Below are positions 1 through 5,544 of a stretch of DNA of 7,896 nt, one piece after another. The translations under genes were made by a program, and so were the position numbers. Below the pieces are notes generated by a model. It made no database searches, was not told where the DNA came from, and worked only from the letters and a program-made list of their open reading frames with translations. The first letter of the stretch is position 1; the number at the start of each line of letters is the position of its first letter. Where the stretch lies: positions 7,091-14,986 of the forward strand of contig PMCH01000085.1 in assembly GCA_003154055.1 (NCBI GenBank), in the 5' to 3' direction. This DNA is from Acidobacteriaceae bacterium (lineage in GTDB: Bacteria > Acidobacteriota > Terriglobia > Terriglobales > Acidobacteriaceae).

Positions 1-714
1 CGCCGCGTCGGTTGTTTCGAACTCGCCGAAGGAGGCACTCTGCTGCTCGACGAAATCGGCGAGATGCCGGTGGGCACCCAGGCCAAGTTGCTCCGGGTTC
101 TCGAAGATCACAAACTGCGCCGCCTGGGCAGCAAGGTCGAAACCTCGGTGGATGTCCGTGTGCTTGCCGCCACCAACAAGGTTCCCGACGACGCGGTCGC
201 CAGCGGTGAGCTGCGGGAGGACCTCTACTACCGCCTCAACGTCTTCAATATTGATATGCCTCCGCTCCGGGAACACAAGGACGACATCCGCGACCTCGTC
301 AAGTCCTTGCTCGCGGAGATGAGCCAGAAACACGATCGCAAGGTGGCCGATGTCAGCGAGGCCGTGCTCAATCTTTTTCAGAGCTACTCCTGGCCGGGGA
401 ACGTGCGCGAGCTGCGCAATACCCTGGAACGGGCGGTCATCGTCTGCGAAGGCGGCCTGGTCGAGACCAAACACCTGCCGCCCGGTTTCGGACAGCACGT
501 TCGGCCCGCCGTGCACGATCCCGACGCGGTTCACCTGGGTGTCGGTACCACCGTGGAGGAAGCGGAAAAGCAACTCATTCTCAAGACCCTTCAGGCCACC
601 ACCAACAACAAGACCAAGGCCGCTGAGATTCTCGGCATCAGCCTGAAGACGCTGCATAATAAGCTCAAGGAGTATGGCCGCGCCCCGGATGCGTTGACCG
701 TTCCGGAAGAGTAG
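1..714 (+). CDS. Sigma-54-dependent NtrC-family response regulator, C-terminal part (5' truncated by window)
   Basis: The first base is already in frame and the reading frame is open to a TAG at 712-714, so 237 C-terminal residues are seen. Visible in order: Walker B (TLLLDEIGEM, Asp17-Glu18), sensor I region (VRVLAATN, about 52-59), the arginine-finger segment REDLYYRL (about 72-79), sensor II region WPGNVREL (131-138), and a C-terminal Fis-type helix-turn-helix (about 188-226; NKTKAAEILGISLKTLHNKL). Proteins of this family hydrolyse ATP to remodel sigma-54 RNA polymerase at -24/-12 promoters. Walker A, the GAFTGA loop and any phosphoreceiver domain would lie upstream and cannot be checked, so 'response regulator' is inferred from the adjacent kinase gene. 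Family call is secure; target genes are unknown. Confidence 0.95.
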   Translation, partial: RRVGCFELAEGGTLLLDEIGEMPVGTQAKLLRVLEDHKLRRLGSKVETSVDVRVLAATNKVPDDAVASGELREDLYYRLNVFNIDMPPLREHKDDIRDLVKSLLAEMSQKHDRKVADVSEAVLNLFQSYSWPGNVRELRNTLERAVIVCEGGLVETKHLPPGFGQHVRPAVHDPDAVHLGVGTTVEEAEKQLILKTLQATTNNKTKAAEILGISLKTLHNKLKEYGRAPDALTVPEE

Positions 715-720
715 AACCGG

Positions 721-809
721 TTCTCAGTTCTCGGTTCTCAGTTCTCAGCAAGAGCCCAACGGTTTTGCGCCGGACTGAGAACTGAGAACTGAAAACCAGG
801 AACTGGGTT
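721..809. repeat. Heptamer tandem repeats arranged as a large inverted repeat (unit TTCTCAG / CTGAGAA)
   Basis: The left arm (721-748) is four heptamers: TTCTCAG, TTCTCGG, TTCTCAG, TTCTCAG. The right arm (775-809) is five complementary heptamers: CTGAGAA, CTGAGAA, CTGAAAA, CCAGGAA, CTGGGTT, decaying toward the kinase gene. Bases 734-748 pair perfectly with 775-789 (15 bp) around a 26-nt loop, and pairing continues imperfectly outward. The repeat fills nearly the whole spacer between the regulator stop (714) and the kinase start (812). No U-tract follows the stem, so it does not look like an intrinsic terminator. Confidence 0.9.
798..802 (+). promoter_or_regulatory. Ribosome binding site of the histidine kinase, inside a repeat unit
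   Basis: AGGAA lies 9 nt before the ATG at 812 and is the only purine-rich Shine-Dalgarno-like match near the start. It forms part of the diverged heptamer CCAGGAA in the right arm of the inverted repeat. Its activity is inferred from position and sequence only. Confidence 0.5.
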
Positions 810-811
810 TC

Positions 812-2677
812 ATGAGCCGCAAAGCCATCATCGTGCTCGCCATCACCACGCTGATCACCGCGCTGGTGCTCGGTTTTTCCTGGATCTACCTCTCGCAATT
901 CCTGCGGCAACGCCTGTTGTGGGCGGATGACACCGCCTCGATGCTGACTCGCCAGCTAGAGTACTCGGCCGCCAAAGCCATCCCGGACCTGACCAGTACC
1001 CGCGTCGACACCAGCAATCCCAAGGCTCTGCGCGCGGCGATTGCCGATGCCCTCCAGACCGATACCAACCTGAACGACATGCTCGAGTCCGTGGTGGGGA
1101 ATTCCGAGATCATCTACGATGCGGCACTGGTCGATCTTGATGGCGTTGCCATCCTCGACACCAATCCCGCTCTCAACGGCAAGCCCGTACCCACCCGCGC
1201 CAGCTTGAGCGTTTTGCGCGATGCCCATTTCCGCCGGCAGTTGCGGTTGCTCTACGGGCCGGCTGCTGTCTACGACGTGAGCATTCGCCTGGAACTCGAC
1301 GGCCAGCCTTTCGGGAGCGTGCACGTCGGCGTCTCGACGGTCTTCCTCAGGAACGAATTGACTCCCCGTCTTCAGCAGGCGGCATTCTTTTCCGTCATCT
1401 CGATCCTCTGCTCGCTGCTGCTGGCTGCGATTGTTTCGAACCTGGCTCTGGGCCCCCTGAAGCAAATCGCGCGCAATCTGGACGACGCCAGCGCGGGCGC
1501 CACCGATCTGCTGCCCACCAACGAATCCAGCTACGACGAGGTTGGCCTGGTCTCCCTGAAAATTGCTCACCTCGGCCGCCAGATTCGCGACACCAACCAG
1601 ATCTTCTCCGCACTGAAAGACAACGTCGAGCAGGTCATGACCAAGCTTCAGGATGGCCTCATGCTCTTCACCCACGACTCCCGTGTTGTGCTGGTCAGCG
1701 CCTCGGCGGAAAAATTCCTCGGCCGCCCCCGCCGTGAGATCCTCGGCCACACTGCCGAAGAAATTTTTTCCGATGGCACCGTCCTGGGTGCGGTCGTGCT
1801 CCCTGCCTTCCAGAAGCAGCGGCCCCTGGTGCAATACGAATTTGACGCCGCCGACCACCGCCGGGTTCAGGTTTCACTCGATTTCATCCAGGAACGCGGC
1901 ACCTCCATCGGCGCGCTACTCACCATGCGCGATGCTGAGTCGGTCCGCCGCATCGAAGATGAGATCGAGATCTCCCGCCGCCTCTCCGCTAGCAGCCGCC
2001 TGACCCGCGGCGTTGCCCACGAGGTCAAAAACCCCATCAACGCCATCGTGCTGCACCTGCAGCTTCTCCAGAACAAACTGCTGAAAGTCGACCCCGATAC
2101 CCAGCGCCACATGGACGTGATTGGCAACGAAATTCACCGCCTCGATCGGGTGGTGCAGATTCTGGTGGACTTCACCCGCCCCCGCGATCTCCGCCTCGAG
2201 GAGGTGGACATGCGAGGGTTGCTGGAGGAAGTCGCTGTGCTGGCAGCGCCCGAGGCCTCGCAACACGGCGTCCGCCTCGTCCGCGAGCGCTCGCAGGAAT
2301 CTCTGCCCGTGCGCGTGGATACCGATCTGATGAAGCAGGCCGTCCTGAACCTGGTGCTGAATGGGGTACAGGCCATGTCGCAAGGCGGGACGTTGACCCT
2401 GACGTCGCGCCGCGAAGACGACGCCATCATCATTGAGATCCGGGATCAGGGCAGCGGTATTCCTGTCGACGTCCAGGAAAAAATCTTCGAACTTTATTTC
2501 TCCACCAAGAAAGAAGGCAGCGGCATCGGTCTGGCCCAGACCTATCAGATCATGCAGTGGCACTATGGCTCGGTTGATTTTGAGACCGCCGCCGGAGTAG
2601 GCACCACATTCCGGATGCGCCTCCCGGCATCTGCCCAGGACTCCACCGCTTCAACAGAAGTCGCCACTCGGCCTTGA
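812..2677 (+). CDS. Membrane-bound PAS-containing sensor histidine kinase (NtrB/AtoS/ZraS type)
   Basis: This 621-residue protein should sense a signal outside the cytoplasmic membrane, autophosphorylate and pass the phosphate to a response regulator, most likely the NtrC-type protein encoded just upstream. Layout: transmembrane helix about 6-27; extracytoplasmic sensor region about 30-188, with no family recognised; second transmembrane helix about 190-213; HAMP linker about 214-265; PAS domain about 268-375; HisKA with phosphoacceptor His403 in AHEVKNP; HATPase_c with N-box Asn517 (NLVLNG), G1 box DQGSG (545-549), F box around Phe559 and G2 box GSGIGLA (569-575). All catalytic motifs are intact. 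The ATG at 812 is the first start after an in-frame TGA at 776-778, and the N-terminus runs straight into the membrane helix. It lies in the same orientation as the regulator gene, 97 bp downstream. The ligand is not predictable from sequence. Confidence 0.95.
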   Translation: MSRKAIIVLAITTLITALVLGFSWIYLSQFLRQRLLWADDTASMLTRQLEYSAAKAIPDLTSTRVDTSNPKALRAAIADALQTDTNLNDMLESVVGNSEIIYDAALVDLDGVAILDTNPALNGKPVPTRASLSVLRDAHFRRQLRLLYGPAAVYDVSIRLELDGQPFGSVHVGVSTVFLRNELTPRLQQAAFFSVISILCSLLLAAIVSNLALGPLKQIARNLDDASAGATDLLPTNESSYDEVGLVSLKIAHLGRQIRDTNQIFSALKDNVEQVMTKLQDGLMLFTHDSRVVLVSASAEKFLGRPRREILGHTAEEIFSDGTVLGAVVLPAFQKQRPLVQYEFDAADHRRVQVSLDFIQERGTSIGALLTMRDAESVRRIEDEIEISRRLSASSRLTRGVAHEVKNPINAIVLHLQLLQNKLLKVDPDTQRHMDVIGNEIHRLDRVVQILVDFTRPRDLRLEEVDMRGLLEEVAVLAAPEASQHGVRLVRERSQESLPVRVDTDLMKQAVLNLVLNGVQAMSQGGTLTLTSRREDDAIIIEIRDQGSGIPVDVQEKIFELYFSTKKEGSGIGLAQTYQIMQWHYGSVDFETAAGVGTTFRMRLPASAQDSTASTEVATRP

Positions 2678-2697
2678 GCAGGTCCGCGAGTTAGACT

Positions 2698-2844
2698 GAG
2701 GCTGTTTCCGAGCCTCGAAGTGGCAAGAGGAAGGCCCCGGACGTAAGTCCGGGGTAGGACTCCAGCCGCGCAGCGACGAAACAGGAAAGCCCGGCGCCTA
2801 AGTGCCGGGCAGCGTGAGCAGGGAACCGAAGTCCCGCAAGGGAC
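2698..2844 (+). repeat. Cluster of four hairpins, including two copies of a modular repeat unit
   Basis: In the 173-bp spacer after the kinase gene there are four stem-loops. (1) GAGGCT 2698-2703 pairs with AGCCTC 2711-2716. (2) CCCCGGAC 2735-2742 pairs with GTCCGGGG 2747-2754 around a GTAA loop. (3) GCCCGGCGC 2789-2797 pairs with GTGCCGGGC 2802-2810 around CTAA, with one G-U pair. (4) GTCCC 2831-2835 pairs with GGGAC 2840-2844 around GCAA. Hairpins 2 and 3 are each led by nearly the same octamer (AGGAAGGC at 2728, AGGAAAGC at 2783, 55 bp apart) and share TAAG at the loop, so they look like two copies of one element. No U-tract follows any of them on the plus strand. Confidence 0.8.
2838..2844 (+). 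promoter_or_regulatory. Probable ribosome binding site of the small exported protein, held in hairpin 4
   Basis: AAGGGA at 2838-2843 is a fair Shine-Dalgarno match ending 7 nt before the ATG at 2851. It overlaps the GCAA loop and the 3' arm of the GTCCC/GGGAC hairpin, so folding would hide it from the ribosome. Whether this acts as a translational switch is inference. Confidence 0.45.
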
Positions 2845-2850
2845 GGCACT

Positions 2851-3396
2851 ATGTATCTCATCTTCACACTCGCGACGGCACTTCTACTGAGCAATCCCCA
2901 GGCCGCGCCTTCGTTCCCGCCGGACGCTCAAGACGTCCCGCCCGCGACCGAGAACTCGCAGAGCCCGCCCCCGGAGCAGAAGCCGGCCGCAGAGCAGGCT
3001 GCGCCCACGCCTGCGAAGCAGAAGACCCTTTCCCGCGCACACAAGCACCGATCAACCCTCAAGAAACGGCTTCCACCCATGCCCACAAACCCGCCGCGCA
3101 AGATCGTAATCCGCCAGGGCAGCACACCGGAACCCAGCGCCCAGCTTGTTCCCGGCATGACCCAGGAGCAGGCCAGCCACCAGCGCGAGAATGCGGAACA
3201 ATTGCTCGCCTCCACGGAAACCAATCTCCAGCAACTCGCCGGACGCAGCCTCAACTCGAGTCAGCAAGAGACGGTGGGACAGATCCGGAACTACATGACC
3301 GGGGCACGTTCCGCGTTGAAGGATGGCGACACGCAGCGCGCCCACACGCTGGCGTCCAAAGCGCAATTGCTCTCCGACGATCTGGCGAAGCACTAG
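2851..3396 (+). CDS. Small exported protein of unknown function, Pro-rich with a conserved-looking helical C-terminus
   Basis: 181 residues with no enzymatic motif. Residues 2-14 are a hydrophobic segment that could be a short signal peptide or anchor ending near the Ala18-Ala19 pair; it has no basic n-region and no lipobox cysteine, so export is likely but not certain. Residues 19-55 are rich in Pro, Ala, Gln and Glu and look disordered. Residues 56-73 form a strongly basic patch, and 83-90 (RKIVIRQG) look like a short strand. Residues 103-181 are predicted helical, with the pattern of a helical hairpin (EQASHQRENAEQLL, and RSLNSSQQETVGQIRNYM). From memory, proteins ending in this kind of tail occur in Acidobacteriota genomes as conserved hypotheticals; this was not checked. 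The ATG at 2851 follows a purine-rich site and gives the N-terminal hydrophobic segment. The gene converges on the TPR gene. No function is assigned. Confidence 0.8.
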   Translation: MYLIFTLATALLLSNPQAAPSFPPDAQDVPPATENSQSPPPEQKPAAEQAAPTPAKQKTLSRAHKHRSTLKKRLPPMPTNPPRKIVIRQGSTPEPSAQLVPGMTQEQASHQRENAEQLLASTETNLQQLAGRSLNSSQQETVGQIRNYMTGARSALKDGDTQRAHTLASKAQLLSDDLAKH

Positions 3397-3410
3397 GCTT
3401 GGAACCCGAC

Positions 3411-4532
3411 TTACTTCTTCGGTTTCACCGCATTCACATCGGCCAGCAATTTCTGGCATTGCGCTTGCAACGGCCCCGGAATTTTGATCGCCTCTTCCAG
3501 CACCGCGCGCGCCTCCGCCAGTTTGCCCGTCTTGCCGTAGGCGAATCCCAAACGGTAGAGTGCGGCTGCATAGGACGCATCATCCTGCCCCTTCAGCAAT
3601 CCTGCCGCCGACTTCAGTTCCGGAATGGCCGCCACCATCTTTTCCTGTTTCATGTAGGCGTAGCCCAGTGTGGAGTGCGCCACTCCGGCGGCCATTTTCC
3701 GTGATTTGTCCGCATCCGGAGCGTCCGCTTTGGCCACCGCAATTGCTTTCTGCGAATAGGTGATCGCCTTCCCCACACTCCCGGGCCGCGCATCATCCAC
3801 GTAGGCATTCGCCAGCATCAGCATCGCCGGCAGGCTGTTGGGATTCGCCGCCAGCGCCTTCTCTCCGTACGAGTACAGGCGCGTCGAATCGTTCAGTTGC
3901 CCAAGCGTGTACATGGCATACTGCGTCACCTGCTCGTCGAAACGCGAAGCGGGAAACGCCGGAGTGAAGCGCTCGACATAGCTCATGCGCGTTTTCGCGT
4001 CTTTCTCGTCCGCGATCGCGTTGAAGGCCGCCGTCTCAAGAAATTCGTACGAACTCCTGTTGTTCTCTTTCGCATCCGCCACTCGCTGCGCGAATTGTTC
4101 GTCCGTCACGCCCTCGGGCTTGGGTTGCCGCGACGCCTCGTTGTAGGCCTTGCCGCCACGCGTCGCGTATTCCACAATCTTGGCGTTCGACTTCAACTGC
4201 TGCGCGAGGTTGCTCTGCGAGACCAGGATGTCGAGATTGTCGGGCGCGCCGGCCAGCGCCTTGTCCCCATAGCTGAGTGCCTTGTCCAGGTCGCCCGAGG
4301 TCTGGTACGCCTGCGAGATCTGCCAGTTCCCATAGGCGACCGCCGCCGGATTCCCCGAAAACTTCTGCACGAACTCTTCGTACATCGCAACTTTCTTCTC
4401 CGCATCCGGCTCGCTCGAAATGGTCTGCAATGCCTGGTCTTCCGGCGTGCCCGCGGGGATCGTGATCTTTTCGATCTGGGCGAAGGAATGCAGAGAAAGG
4501 AACAGAACGAAAACGACGGCTGCACGGCGCAT
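3411..4532 (-). CDS. Exported tetratricopeptide-repeat (TPR) protein
   Basis: 373 residues starting with a clear signal peptide (MRRAAVVFVLFLSLHSFAQ, cleavage likely after Ala18 or nearby), so the mature protein is periplasmic or secreted; no lipobox is seen. The rest is helical and contains TPR-like units at about 64-97 (ISQAYQTSGDLDKALSYGDKAL), 203-237, 235-268, 284-317 and 321-353 (LYRLGFAYGKTGKLAEARAVLEEAI). TPR arrays mediate protein-protein contacts; there is no catalytic domain. The segment about 112-200, between the first and later units, shows weaker repeat character. The start is well supported by GGAGG at 4538-4542, 5 nt upstream of the ATG, and by the signal peptide. A candidate promoter lies at 4569-4597. 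The gene stands apart from the methyltransferase by 209 bp and probably forms its own transcript. Partner and role are unknown. Confidence 0.92.
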   Translation of the reverse strand: MRRAAVVFVLFLSLHSFAQIEKITIPAGTPEDQALQTISSEPDAEKKVAMYEEFVQKFSGNPAAVAYGNWQISQAYQTSGDLDKALSYGDKALAGAPDNLDILVSQSNLAQQLKSNAKIVEYATRGGKAYNEASRQPKPEGVTDEQFAQRVADAKENNRSSYEFLETAAFNAIADEKDAKTRMSYVERFTPAFPASRFDEQVTQYAMYTLGQLNDSTRLYSYGEKALAANPNSLPAMLMLANAYVDDARPGSVGKAITYSQKAIAVAKADAPDADKSRKMAAGVAHSTLGYAYMKQEKMVAAIPELKSAAGLLKGQDDASYAAALYRLGFAYGKTGKLAEARAVLEEAIKIPGPLQAQCQKLLADVNAVKPKK

Positions 4533-4568
4533 GGCAACCTCCGGGAAAGGAAAGGATTTTCAGCGCGA

Positions 4569-4597
4569 ATCGTAGCGCCGAACAGGACGTTGCGCAA
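4569..4597 (-). promoter_or_regulatory. Candidate sigma-70-type promoter of the TPR gene, with a 10-bp palindrome on the -35
   Basis: Read on the minus strand, TTGCGC (4592-4597) and TACGAT (4569-4574) are separated by exactly 17 nt and lie 37 bp upstream of the start codon; the match is TTG only at -35 and 4 of 6 at -10. The -35 lies within the perfect palindrome GTTGCGCAAC (4589-4598), a possible operator half. The rest of the 209-bp spacer (4533-4741) shows nothing I can name, and no clear intrinsic terminator for the methyltransferase gene. Confidence 0.4.
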
Positions 4598-4741
4598 CCC
4601 GCAATTGGACGACAGCTGATTGCTCATCGTCATGGGTAAGAAGCTGCACACTGAGGACGGTCCCGCCGCGATTTCTCCAGTTGCGCGAAGTCGTTGGAGC
4701 GAAGCTATTCGCGGGTCGGTGACGCCGTCCAGCCACCCCCC

Positions 4742-5392
4742 TCACGTCCGCCCTCCCCGCTTCTGTGCCACCACGAGTCCCCGCGGCGTCCGCAAAAGAA
4801 CCACCGAGATCAGCCCTTCGCGCTCCAGTTTCAGAGCCGCCTCGCGAACGACCTTCAAATGCGAACTGGCGTCATGCATCAGGATGAGCCCGTACGGATT
4901 GATCTGTGGCAGGAACCGCCGGATCTCCTGTTCGCGGATCGGCATATCGCTGTCGCTGAAAAACAGGTCAATTGGGCCTTCGATCTTCATCTCCAGGCTG
5001 GACTCGTTCCGCAGTTCAATCCACTCCCCGAACCCTGAACCCGCGATCCGCGCCTTGGCATTCTCGTAGACCTTGGGATCGAATTCGCAAGTGATCACCC
5101 GCCCCCGTCCATTCGCCTTCAACCCCTCCGCGATCCAGAGCGTGCTGATCCCGCTGAACGTCCCGGTCTCAACCACAAGGTCCGGCTTGATGGTCGTGAC
5201 CGCGGTGCGGAGAAACTCCAGCACCTCGACCTCGGCGGTCATGGAGTCGTACATGCTCCACCGCTCCGGGTGGGGACACTCCGGCGTCGCGCGGTGATAC
5301 TCCGGCTGCAGTTGGTCGCCCCGCTCAATCTGCCGCAGGATGCGGTGTTCTTGTTTCTCTTTCTGGAAGAGGCGCCTCAGGTCGAGAGCCAT
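4742..5392 (-). CDS. Class I SAM-dependent methyltransferase (small O-methyltransferase-like)
   Basis: 216 residues with a Rossmann-like SAM-binding fold. Motif I is LVVETGTFSGISTLWIA (72-88), with the acidic residue Glu75 and a glycine-bearing loop. An acidic residue after strand 2 (Glu103 in TCEFDP) would bind the ribose of SAM. DLFFSDSD (142-148) is the strand-4 motif, and GLILMHDASSH (168-178) gives the strand-5 region. This resembles the Methyltransferase_24 group, whose members methylate diverse small molecules or sugars; the substrate cannot be told from the sequence. The gene is downstream of glgC in the same direction, with a 141-bp spacer full of heptamer repeats. The ATG at 5392 is the first after an in-frame TAA, but it has no good Shine-Dalgarno, so the exact start is less certain than the family. 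Confidence 0.87.
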   Translation of the reverse strand: MALDLRRLFQKEKQEHRILRQIERGDQLQPEYHRATPECPHPERWSMYDSMTAEVEVLEFLRTAVTTIKPDLVVETGTFSGISTLWIAEGLKANGRGRVITCEFDPKVYENAKARIAGSGFGEWIELRNESSLEMKIEGPIDLFFSDSDMPIREQEIRRFLPQINPYGLILMHDASSHLKVVREAALKLEREGLISVVLLRTPRGLVVAQKRGGRT

Positions 5393-5412
5393 AGACAGGG
5401 AGTTTACAAGAA

Positions 5413-5544
5413 GAGTCGCGAGTAGCGAGCGGCGGGTAGCGAGTAACCAGGCACAGACCTGCGGAAGGGAGGCGCTACCGCTGTGTTTGCGACGCTCTCT
5501 CCGAGTCGATGAGACTCGCCACTCGCCACCTCGCTACTCGCTCG
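5413..5544. repeat. Second heptamer inverted repeat (unit GAGTAGC), overlapping the glgC stop codon
   Basis: The left arm (5413-5447) reads as five heptamers: GAGTCGC, GAGTAGC, GAGCGGC, GGGTAGC, GAGTAAC. The right arm (5513-5544) carries the complementary units GACTCGC, CACTCGC, an 8-nt CACCTCGC, TACTCGC and a partial TCG. Bases 5418-5429 pair perfectly with 5530-5541 (12 bp), and 5431-5444 pair with 5514-5527 at 12 of 14 positions. The loop (about 5448-5512) holds a smaller pairing, CACAG 5452-5456 with CTGTG 5481-5485. The element fills the spacer between glgC and the methyltransferase gene. Confidence 0.88.

Noticed and set aside
721..809. Intrinsic terminator after the response regulator
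   Set aside because: The stem is long, but its loop is 26 nt and no U-tract follows the 3' arm, and the kinase gene follows directly.
956..1858. Long open frame of 300 codons on the minus strand inside the kinase gene
   Set aside because: It is antisense to the conserved kinase sensor, HAMP and PAS regions, its translation shows no recognisable domain, and open antisense frames are expected in G+C-rich coding DNA.
2802..3704. 300-codon plus-strand open frame covering the small exported protein and running into the TPR gene
   Set aside because: It is longer than the gene called at 2851, but the product is low-complexity, lacks a signal or domain, and runs antisense through the well-supported TPR gene.
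3897..4619. 240-codon plus-strand open frame antisense to the TPR gene
   Set aside because: The Arg/Leu-rich product with no domain is a shadow of the TPR coding sequence.
5413..5544. CRISPR array or IS-end interpretation of the heptamer repeats
   Set aside because: Units are 7 bp with no unique spacers, no transposase or target duplication is seen, and the two arms are inverted rather than direct.
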